From Chloroflexota bacterium (GTDB lineage: Bacteria; Chloroflexota; Anaerolineae; Anaerolineales; UBA4823), in the NCBI GenBank assembly GCA_030613705.1, contig JAUWLJ010000172.1:1-5424 (forward strand): a DNA stretch of 5,424 nucleotides. The letters are read 5' to 3'. How positions within the stretch are numbered: position 1 is the stretch's first letter; every line of letters begins with the position of its first letter. The notes under the pieces were generated by a model. That model ran no database searches. It saw only the letters and a program-made list of their open reading frames with translations, and was not told the origin of the DNA. A program made the position numbers and the translations under genes. This document shows, piece by piece, positions 1 through 5,424 of this stretch.

Positions 1-385
1 CGCATCTCGTTTAATAACGATATAGTTAATTTTGTTCCGGTACAACCAAGTGGATGTCCTAGAGATATTGCACCTCCATTTACATTTACCTTATTAATAT
101 CCAGATTTAACTCTTTTATTACAGCTAGACTTTGTGAGGCAAATGCTTCGTTTAGCTCAAATAAATCAATATCATTGAGAGTTAATCCTGCTTGTTTAAT
201 TGCTTTTGGAATAGCCTCTTTAGGACCCATACCCATAATTCGCGGATCAACACCTGCAACAGCATACGATACCATACGTGCCAATGGTATAATATTCAAT
301 TCTTTAACCATTTCTTCAGACATAACCATAACAAAAGCAGCACCATCAGACATTTGAGATGAATTACCAGCCGTGACAGTTCCAT
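1..385 (-). other. AT-rich segment within the thiolase gene (possible recombinant or chimeric tract)
   Basis: By hand count, positions 1-360 contain 129 G or C (about 36%), while 421-600 contain 97 of 180 (about 54%). The AT-rich stretch is fully coding, with the third positions of its codons mostly A or T. The change falls at about 360-410, next to the conserved TVTAGN motif at 380-363, without loss of frame or motif. The low-GC tract continues to the window edge, so its full extent is unknown. It matches the GC of the non-coding gap at 3542-3781 (about 37%), although it encodes well-conserved protein. The right-hand boundary given is approximate. Confidence 0.75.
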
Positions 386-1118
386 TAACTTTAAACACTG
401 TCCTTAACTTCGCCAGAGCCTCAAGCGAGGTGTCCGCTCGCGGACCTTCATCACGCTGGAAGGTAAAAGAGCGCTTGAGAGGCGCGTCACCATTGGAACC
501 TGGCTCTAAGATCTCCACATCTATAGGGACTATCTCAGGATCGAATAAACCACTTTCCACCGCTCGATTGGCATTCTGGTGGCTGCGGAGCGCAAAGCTA
601 TCTTGATCCTCACGGTTTACTCCATACTTCTCAGCCACATTCTCAGCAGTAAGCCCCATATTGGTGTATAACACTGGAGATTCAGCTGCTAAAAAGGGAT
701 TGGGGGCAAACTTTAATCCAGTCATCGGCACCATCGTCATCGATTCGGTGCCTCCCGCGATGATCGTCTTTGCTTGACCGGCCATAATCGCATTGGCAGC
801 ATGGGCGATCGTCTGCAGGCCCGAGGAACAGAATCGGTTCACAGTCTCTGCTGGCACGGATTGCGGCAATCCAGCGCGTAAGGAAACCATGCGAGCCATG
901 TTCATCCCCTGTTCTCCTTCTGGAAAGGCACAGCCGAAGATGACATCATCGATTTCCGCTGGATCCAAACCTGCAGCTCTCTTTAGTAAATCACGGATCA
1001 CTGCAGCTGCCATTTCGTCGGGACGTGTCGTAGCCAGGCTTCCCCGCTTAGCCTTACCAACAGCGGTGCGTGCAGCAGCAACAATCACAGCATCCCGGTT
1101 TGCATCTAGACTATTCAT
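1..1118 (-). CDS. fadA: Acetyl-CoA acyltransferase (thiolase, beta-oxidation type), C-terminus cut by window edge
   Basis: The last step of beta-oxidation: thiolytic cleavage of 3-ketoacyl-CoA with CoA, giving acetyl-CoA and a shortened acyl-CoA; cytosolic. The frame is open from an ATG at 1118-1116 to the left edge, giving 372 residues. Thiolases of this type are usually about 390-400 residues, so only the tail with the second active-site cysteine (CxG motif) is missing. Visible motifs are the N-terminal AARTAVGK (about residues 15-22), the nucleophilic cysteine in NRFCSSGLQ (Cys97), GGTESM, TVTAGNSSQ (247-255), NEAFA (323-327) and the histidine of GGAISLGHPLG (His355). The ATG lies 11 bases after the fadN stop, and its Shine-Dalgarno overlaps that stop, so the pair is very probably co-transcribed and translationally coupled. 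The odd feature is composition: the last ~125 codons are AT-rich, with roughly one in five ending in G or C, while the first ~240 codons are near 50% GC. Family assignment is secure; chain-length preference is not known. Confidence 0.95.
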   Translation of the reverse strand, partial: MNSLDANRDAVIVAAARTAVGKAKRGSLATTRPDEMAAAVIRDLLKRAAGLDPAEIDDVIFGCAFPEGEQGMNMARMVSLRAGLPQSVPAETVNRFCSSGLQTIAHAANAIMAGQAKTIIAGGTESMTMVPMTGLKFAPNPFLAAESPVLYTNMGLTAENVAEKYGVNREDQDSFALRSHQNANRAVESGLFDPEIVPIDVEILEPGSNGDAPLKRSFTFQRDEGPRADTSLEALAKLRTVFKVNGTVTAGNSSQMSDGAAFVMVMSEEMVKELNIIPLARMVSYAVAGVDPRIMGMGPKEAIPKAIKQAGLTLNDIDLFELNEAFASQSLAVIKELNLDINKVNVNGGAISLGHPLGCTGTKLTISLLNEM

Positions 1119-1125
1119 AGCTATC

Positions 1126-1132
1126 TCTCCTA
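1126..1132 (-). promoter_or_regulatory. Ribosome binding site of the thiolase gene, overlapping the fadN stop codon
   Basis: On the minus strand the sequence reads TAGGAGA, followed by seven bases and the thiolase ATG. TAG (1132-1130) is the stop codon of fadN and its final G is the first G of the Shine-Dalgarno GGAG. This arrangement favours re-initiation by ribosomes finishing fadN and supports the ATG at 1118 as the start. Confidence 0.8.
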
Positions 1133-3541
1133 ATTCCTTAATGGTTTCCCGGTTCGCAAGAGATTCCACATTCTTTCCTGGGTCTTCTCTTCACCACATA
1201 AGGAAAGGAAAGCCTCTCGCTCAAGGTCCAGAATGTATTGTTCATCTACCCAAGATGGTCGACTGATTTCTCCCCCAGTCATCACATGGGCAGCTTTATT
1301 TACGATCAACGCTTCATGGTCAGTCATAAACTTGCCTTCCCGGAACATGAAGATGCCAACCTGCAATGCGGCCAAACCATCACGCCCGGCAGCATAAATC
1401 TTCTCTGGGAGCGGCGCCGCATACCCGGAATTAACCATGTTCAGCACTTCTTTCTTAGCCTCTGCCAGCAAGTGGTCCTTGTTCAAAACAATCCGGTCAC
1501 AGGGACCGAGAAAACCGAACTCGCGCGCTTCCTCAGCACTGGTAGCGACTTTTGCCATTCCAATCAACTCGATTATTCGCATCAGGAATGGAAGCGCTTC
1601 AACATTTTTGGTACGCATGGCAGGGTTTAATATCCGTCGTAATAACTCCTTTGTGCCTCCTCCTGCAGGGATAACTCCAGGTCCGATCTCCACCTGTCCC
1701 GTATATAGTTCGGCACCCGCCACTACCCGGTTGGTGTGCATGATAATTTCCAAACCACCTCCGAGAGCCAATCCTGCCGGTGCAGCAACCACTGGTTTAT
1801 AAGAATACCGCATTCTTTGGTTGAGATCCTGAAGTTTCTTTACGGCCATCTCAAGAGTTTCCCAATCTTGGTTCTGGGCCAACATGACCACCATAAACAA
1901 GTTTGCACCAGCGCTGAAATTATCAGCTTCTGTACCCAAGACAAGACCTTCAAAATCTTGATCTAGTTTATCTAAACCCAATTCGATCATTGAGCTGATG
2001 TCTTCATCCAGGATATTCATCTTGGCATGAAATTCTACGCAAGCTACACCATCACCCATATCCAACAAGCTTGCCCCGGGATTCTTATCAATCAGTTTTT
2101 GCTGCTGGAGCAAAATGATCGCTGAGGATGGCTCGATGAACAGGTACTCTCCCTGTTCAGGGCTATAAACGCCAATTTTGCTGCCATCCTGGTACTCATA
2201 GAAGCTAGTTTTACCACTTGCCAGCATAGCATCCACCCAGGGAGCTGGTTCATATCCATGTTCTCGCATGCGAACCAATGTATCAGCGACTCCCAGCATA
2301 TCCCAGGTTTCAAAAGGACCTACCTCATGGATAAATCCCCAGCGCATAGCATCATCAATTGGCTTAGGTGTGTCAGCGATCTCAGGAATTCGCTCAGAGG
2401 CGTAAGCCAAACCTTGGTATGTGAGCGCCCGCACCAGTTCACCTGCACGATCTTCAGCAGTTAACATCATTTTCACACGATCGCCTAGATCGTCTTCATC
2501 TTTCGCTTCCCCTATAGAGTCGAATTTAGGTTTCGTGGGAGCTTCATATTCCATCGTCTCTAAGTTCAGCACCCAAAACTCTTTACCACCGCCCTTCTTT
2601 CGGACTTGCTTATAAAAACCCTGCTTGGTCTTTGTCCCCCACCAACCATTCTCAACTATAGTGTGAATCAGCTCATTTGACCGCTCAGCCTCAAGATAAC
2701 GCAGCGCATGCTCATCATGGGGTATGGCAGGCACCAGATTCCGCCCTACATGCTCCCACACATCGATCCCAACCAGGGCAATCAATCGAAATGTGGCCGT
2801 TTTTGGCCGTCCAATAACTGGGCCTGTGATGGCATCGACTTCCTCCACTGTGTATCCATGCTCAAGAATGTAATCGAGACCGAATGCACCTCCTGCAAAC
2901 CCAAGCCGGTTAGCAATGAAGTTCGGAGTGTCTTTGGCGATGACCACACCTTTTCCAAGCCGGTACTCCAAGAAATGGCTGATGAATTCGAAGACATCAG
3001 AATGTGTATCTGCAGTTCGTATCAATTCAACTAATTTCAGATATCGGGGAGGATTGAAAAAATGCGTTCCCAGAAAGTGTTCTCGGAAACTCTGCGTTCG
3101 CCCTGCAGCTATAGACGAAACAGGAATCCCAGAGGTGTTTGTAGAGACTATCGTATGCTCCCCGCGCACCTTATCTATACGCTCCATTAACTCCTGTTTG
3201 ATCTCCAAATTCTCGATAATCACCTCGATTACCCAATCGGCTTGATGGATGACATCAAAATCATCCTCAAGATTACCGATTGAAACCAAGGCTGCATTTT
3301 CGGCAGTGAAGAAGCTCGCCGGACGTGATTTTAACGCCCGTTCTAAACCCTCCTGGACAATACGATTTCTGACTATTGGATCCTCCAATGTCAATCCCTT
3401 CTGCTCTTCCTTGGGGCTAAGACTGTTCGGAACGATATCCAGCAGTGTAACTGGTACACCAATATTCGCCAGGTGAGCAGCGATGGCAGCCCCCATCGTC
3501 CCGGATCCGATCACAACTGACTTTCTGACCTGGTATTTCAT
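1130..3541 (-). CDS. fadN: Bifunctional 3-hydroxyacyl-CoA dehydrogenase / enoyl-CoA hydratase (FadN type)
   Basis: It hydrates trans-2-enoyl-CoA and oxidises the resulting 3-hydroxyacyl-CoA with NAD+, the two middle steps of beta-oxidation. The protein has 803 residues. Domain order: NAD-binding Rossmann fold with GSGTMG (12-17) and Asp35 ending beta-2; 3-hydroxyacyl-CoA dehydrogenase active site with His160 in HFFNPP, Glu172 twelve residues later and Asn211 in NFIANR; C-terminal dehydrogenase domains to about 470, including GPFETWDMLG; then a crotonase domain (about 495-690) with the oxyanion-hole motif FSAGANL (542-548), GLALGGGLE ending at Glu598 and Glu618 in GQVEIGPG. The spacing of 20 between the two glutamates equals that of Glu144/Glu164 in rat enoyl-CoA hydratase, so both activities should be intact. 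The 3HCDH-first order and the length match Bacillus FadN (about 790 residues), not E. coli FadB, where the hydratase comes first. AAGGAGG four bases before the ATG fixes the start. A 240-base leader with a palindrome lies upstream. Confidence 0.95.
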   Translation of the reverse strand: MKYQVRKSVVIGSGTMGAAIAAHLANIGVPVTLLDIVPNSLSPKEEQKGLTLEDPIVRNRIVQEGLERALKSRPASFFTAENAALVSIGNLEDDFDVIHQADWVIEVIIENLEIKQELMERIDKVRGEHTIVSTNTSGIPVSSIAAGRTQSFREHFLGTHFFNPPRYLKLVELIRTADTHSDVFEFISHFLEYRLGKGVVIAKDTPNFIANRLGFAGGAFGLDYILEHGYTVEEVDAITGPVIGRPKTATFRLIALVGIDVWEHVGRNLVPAIPHDEHALRYLEAERSNELIHTIVENGWWGTKTKQGFYKQVRKKGGGKEFWVLNLETMEYEAPTKPKFDSIGEAKDEDDLGDRVKMMLTAEDRAGELVRALTYQGLAYASERIPEIADTPKPIDDAMRWGFIHEVGPFETWDMLGVADTLVRMREHGYEPAPWVDAMLASGKTSFYEYQDGSKIGVYSPEQGEYLFIEPSSAIILLQQQKLIDKNPGASLLDMGDGVACVEFHAKMNILDEDISSMIELGLDKLDQDFEGLVLGTEADNFSAGANLFMVVMLAQNQDWETLEMAVKKLQDLNQRMRYSYKPVVAAPAGLALGGGLEIIMHTNRVVAGAELYTGQVEIGPGVIPAGGGTKELLRRILNPAMRTKNVEALPFLMRIIELIGMAKVATSAEEAREFGFLGPCDRIVLNKDHLLAEAKKEVLNMVNSGYAAPLPEKIYAAGRDGLAALQVGIFMFREGKFMTDHEALIVNKAAHVMTGGEISRPSWVDEQYILDLEREAFLSLCGEEKTQERMWNLLRTGKPLRN

Positions 3542-3545
3542 AATG

Positions 3546-3552
3546 CCTCCTT
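3546..3552 (-). promoter_or_regulatory. Strong Shine-Dalgarno of fadN
   Basis: AAGGAGG on the minus strand, separated by CATT (four bases) from the ATG at 3541-3539. It is a full-length consensus site and supports both the chosen fadN start and efficient translation independent of the upstream gene. Confidence 0.85.
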
Positions 3553-3680
3553 AATTTTCAATGAAACTCGATATGTGGAGAAATGCATATAGTTTTCGAA
3601 CACGATTATCTATTTGTCCTCCAGGCACATAGGGAATAACTCCCATCACTGTTTCAGATACACTTTCCAAGAGGGACAAA

Positions 3681-3708
3681 GACCAGCTAATATGTATATT
3701 ACCTGGTC
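3681..3708. promoter_or_regulatory. 28-bp near-perfect palindrome, candidate operator upstream of fadN
   Basis: GACCAG (3681-3686) pairs with CTGGTC (3703-3708), and TAATAT (3688-3693) pairs with ATATTA (3696-3701). Only the C/C pair at 3687/3702 is mismatched, around a central GT, so 12 of 13 pairs match. It lies about 140 bases upstream of the fadN start. The size and symmetry fit a dimeric regulator such as a TetR-family fatty-acid repressor (Bacillus FadR controls its fadNAE operon), but the sequence does not resemble the Bacillus FadR box and no regulator gene is visible. A very weak promoter could overlap it on the minus strand: TTGCTT at 3722-3717 and TATACA at 3698-3693, 18 bases apart, with poor agreement at -35. 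A hairpin acting in RNA is less likely because the centre is all A/T with a two-base loop, and only TTT follows on the minus strand. Confidence 0.5.
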
Positions 3709-3781
3709 ATAACCATAAGCAAGAAGAAAGTTAATATCCATCTCCATTCGTCTAGAATCACAACATAGAGCAAATCCCAAT

Positions 3782-5044
3782 TTAACGGAGCTGACTACCG
3801 CGGTAACCCAAGATATTGCGGGCCACAACCAGTCGATTTATCTGACCTGTGCCTTCATAGATATCGGTAATCTTTGCATCACGGAACCATTTCTCAAGCA
3901 GGTGATCACGTGTATAACCGAGCGGGCCCATGATCTCAACGGCTTTTTGAGTAATTTTCGTGACGATGTCGCCAGCACGCACTTTACTCATCGATGCCTC
4001 AAGGGAGTTTGGCTTGCGATTATCTGTCATCCAGACCGCCTTGATCACCAACAACCAGGCTGACTCAAGCATGATCTCCATATCGATCACATCACGTTCA
4101 ACGCTAGTTAATTTCTGTCGCGGTAATCCATAACGGATGGTCACACCTTGCTGCGAAAGCAACTCCTTGAGCAATTCCAACGTAGCCCGTGCAACTCCAA
4201 TCCCAGTCGCGGCGACCAATGGACGCGTGGCATCAAAGGTTGCCATGGCACCCTTGAAGCCTTTGGTTTCTTTTTTCGGTATCTCTGGACTGCCAAGTAG
4301 ATTATCAAAAGGGACCCTTGCGTCCTGCAGAACAATCGAGGCAGTATCGCTCGCTCGGATGCCCATTTTGTGCTCTAGCTTGCTGACTTTCACTCCCGGC
4401 GTACCTGCTTCTACCACAAAGGGTCTCATCCCTGCCCGACCAGCTGCTGGATCAATAGTCGCCCAAACCACTACCAATCCATCACTGTCTTCAAGCGATA
4501 TTTTCCCAGCAGTGACGAAGATCTTTTCCCCATTTATCACCCATTGGTTAGTTTCTGGGTCTAATACAGCGCTTGTGCGAATTGCAGAGGTATCTGAACC
4601 ACATTGAGGTTCAGTCATCGCCATTGCACCAAATGCTGGTTTTTCCTGCTGGTATCGTTCCAGGAATTTCTTTCTTTGTTCAGGTGTACCCGTCGCTTCA
4701 ATTGCAGCCGCTCCAAGAGACCCTCCTGGTGTGACCAAATAGACTCCTACATCCCCCCAGGAGAGCGTTTCAAGCATGAATGCTAAGGATTGGTATCCAA
4801 TAGGTGGGTATTTACTCTTCTTTTCGCTCTTTTCCTTCTTTGCGTCACCATTCTCAGATCTCGGTGCCAATGATCCCGCACCCACCGCACGCAACGCCTG
4901 GTGCATGAAATTTATATAATCCCAAGGAATTTCATGCTCATGCTCATCGAAGTAGCGCGAGTGTGGGCGCATCATTTCTTCGGCTACAGTTTGCAGCAAA
5001 TATCGTTGTTTCGCTATCGGTTTTGGTATCTCAAATTCAATCAT
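3782..5044 (-). CDS. Acyl-CoA dehydrogenase with catalytic glutamate
   Basis: An FAD-dependent enzyme that introduces the trans-2 double bond into acyl-CoA, the first step of beta-oxidation, passing electrons normally to electron-transfer flavoprotein. From the chosen start it has 420 residues, slightly longer than the usual 380-400. The N-terminal helical domain carries a Lys/Glu-rich insert (about 64-79, NGDAKKEKSEKKSKY). The middle beta domain has MTEPQCGSDTSAI (143-155), the FAD/substrate signature. The C-terminal domain ends in KWFRDAKITDIYEGTGQINR, in which Glu397 of YEGT is the position of the catalytic base in medium-chain acyl-CoA dehydrogenase. Two ATGs occur in tandem (5047 and 5044); GGAGG at 5054-5050 is only two bases from the first but five from the second, so the second is preferred. 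It follows another acyl-CoA dehydrogenase gene by about 30 bases, suggesting one transcript. Substrate length cannot be predicted. Confidence 0.93.
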   Translation of the reverse strand: MIEFEIPKPIAKQRYLLQTVAEEMMRPHSRYFDEHEHEIPWDYINFMHQALRAVGAGSLAPRSENGDAKKEKSEKKSKYPPIGYQSLAFMLETLSWGDVGVYLVTPGGSLGAAAIEATGTPEQRKKFLERYQQEKPAFGAMAMTEPQCGSDTSAIRTSAVLDPETNQWVINGEKIFVTAGKISLEDSDGLVVVWATIDPAAGRAGMRPFVVEAGTPGVKVSKLEHKMGIRASDTASIVLQDARVPFDNLLGSPEIPKKETKGFKGAMATFDATRPLVAATGIGVARATLELLKELLSQQGVTIRYGLPRQKLTSVERDVIDMEIMLESAWLLVIKAVWMTDNRKPNSLEASMSKVRAGDIVTKITQKAVEIMGPLGYTRDHLLEKWFRDAKITDIYEGTGQINRLVVARNILGYRGSQLR

Positions 5045-5047
5045 CAT

Positions 5048-5055
5048 TTCCTCCG
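5048..5055 (-). promoter_or_regulatory. Ribosome binding site that selects between two tandem ATG codons
   Basis: The minus strand reads CGGAGGAA directly before ATGATG. The spacing from GGAGG is two bases to the ATG at 5047 and five to the ATG at 5044. The second is within the usual range and is taken as the start; the difference is a single methionine. Confidence 0.7.
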
Positions 5056-5076
5056 TAAGTCACAGAAACTGTACTT

Positions 5077-5424
5077 CTAAACCATCGCTAAGCCAGTGAA
5101 AGTCGCTATACCACGACCGCAGCGCATCCACATCTCAACCGGATGTTCACGAATATATCCATGACCACCCAATATCTGGACGGCGCGGTCTGTGACCATC
5201 ATTGCCATGTCCATAGCGCCGGTGTGCGCCAGATATGCGTGTTTACTGGCTTCTTCTTTGCCTTCATCGATCATCCAGGCTGCCTCCCAAGTCAGCAAGC
5301 GAATCGCTTCAATTTCTGTCGCCATCTCGGCTAGCATAAAGGCGATGGCTTGCTTTTGGGCAACTTTCACTCCGAATACCTCCCTGTCCTTGGCATAATC
5401 GCGGGAATATTCGAATGCAGCCTT
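5077..5424 (-). CDS. Acyl-CoA dehydrogenase, C-terminal fragment (5' end outside window)
   Basis: The last 115 residues of a second acyl-CoA dehydrogenase, open to the right window edge and ending at a TAG at 5079-5077. Only the C-terminal four-helix domain is seen: AFEYSRDYAKDREVFG, then QKQAIAFMLAEMATEIEA, LLTWEAAW, and the family signature DRAVQILGGHGYIREHP followed by VEMWMRCGRGIATFTGLAMV. The frame continues upstream of an internal GTG at 5370, so that codon is not the real start. Aligned with its neighbour, Thr110 of the fragment (FTGL) occupies the place of the catalytic Glu in YEGT, and the protein stops four residues later. Some family members end in a similar way, so this looks natural and not like a truncation. 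The catalytic base may sit elsewhere, as in the isovaleryl-CoA dehydrogenase type, or the protein may pair with the downstream enzyme. The N-terminal two thirds are needed to decide. Confidence 0.92.
   Translation of the reverse strand, partial: KAAFEYSRDYAKDREVFGVKVAQKQAIAFMLAEMATEIEAIRLLTWEAAWMIDEGKEEASKHAYLAHTGAMDMAMMVTDRAVQILGGHGYIREHPVEMWMRCGRGIATFTGLAMV

Larger units (their letters stand above)
3542..3781 (-). other. Non-coding gap between the acyl-CoA dehydrogenase gene and fadN
   Basis: This 240-base stretch is about 37% GC by hand count, clearly lower than the flanking genes, and holds no convincing reading frame. It contains the palindrome at 3681-3708, the fadN ribosome binding site at 3546-3552, and a small weak inverted repeat (GGGA 3632-3635, TCCC 3641-3644, five-base loop). 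Its length contrasts with the 32- and 11-base gaps elsewhere in the cluster, so it probably carries a separate promoter or control site for fadN and the thiolase gene. No GC-rich hairpin followed by a clear T-run was found, so a terminator for the upstream gene cannot be claimed. Confidence 0.7.

Noticed and set aside
793..1266. Open plus-strand frame of 157 codons opposite the thiolase and fadN genes
   Set aside because: It is antisense to strongly conserved coding sequence, crosses the boundary of two genes, has no recognisable domain, and is best explained as a shadow of codon bias on the other strand.
3681..3710. Palindrome as an intrinsic terminator for the acyl-CoA dehydrogenase transcript
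   Set aside because: The stem is A/T-rich at its centre with a two-base loop, and on the minus strand it is followed by TTTGTCCC, not a proper T-run.
3646..3828. Minus-strand 60-codon frame over the end of the acyl-CoA dehydrogenase gene and part of the gap before fadN
   Set aside because: It overlaps a conserved C-terminus in another frame, spans the palindrome, and its sequence resembles no family I recognise.
4137..4607. Open plus-strand frame of 156 codons opposite the complete acyl-CoA dehydrogenase
   Set aside because: It lies entirely antisense to a well-conserved enzyme and has a Ser/Pro/Ala-rich sequence typical of reverse-strand artefacts.
5077..5370. Treating the GTG at 5370 as the start of a short stand-alone protein
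   Set aside because: The same frame continues to the window edge with typical acyl-CoA dehydrogenase sequence (YSRDYAKDREVFG), so the gene simply runs off the window.
1..5424. CRISPR arrays, tRNA or rRNA genes, insertion sequences or other mobile elements
   Set aside because: No regularly spaced repeats, RNA gene signatures, transposase motifs or terminal inverted repeats were seen on either strand.

Overview
The window is part of a bacterial fatty-acid beta-oxidation locus. All four recognisable genes lie on the minus strand, so transcription runs from high to low coordinates. In that order they are: the C-terminal end of an acyl-CoA dehydrogenase (5424-5077, cut by the window edge), a complete second acyl-CoA dehydrogenase (5044-3782), a 240-bp non-coding gap, a complete 803-residue FadN-type bifunctional 3-hydroxyacyl-CoA dehydrogenase/enoyl-CoA hydratase (3541-1130), and a thiolase (1118 to the left edge, lacking its last residues). 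Together they cover all the reactions of one turn of the cycle: dehydrogenation, hydration, second oxidation and thiolytic release of acetyl-CoA. No electron-transfer flavoprotein, acyl-CoA ligase or regulator gene is visible.

The host is clearly bacterial: strong Shine-Dalgarno sequences, tight gene spacing, and a fadN stop codon that overlaps the thiolase ribosome binding site. The 3HCDH-first domain order matches the Bacillus FadN/FadA arrangement and not E. coli FadB. Gene GC is about 50%. The protein style fits an environmental lineage such as Chloroflexota (Anaerolineae), but this is an impression only; taxonomy cannot be settled from the sequence alone.

Three things stand out. First, base composition breaks sharply inside the thiolase gene: about 36% GC in positions 1-360 against about 54% in 421-600, with the frame intact and the break at a conserved thiolase motif. 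This points to an intragenic recombinant or a chimeric assembly. Second, the gap between the dehydrogenase pair and fadN holds a nearly perfect 28-bp palindrome (3681-3708), a good candidate operator. Third, the two adjacent acyl-CoA dehydrogenases differ at the classical catalytic position: one has Glu (YEGT), the other Thr (FTGL), so they may work as a heteromeric enzyme or have different substrates.

No RNA genes, mobile elements or CRISPR arrays were seen, and nothing here looks like an entirely new system.
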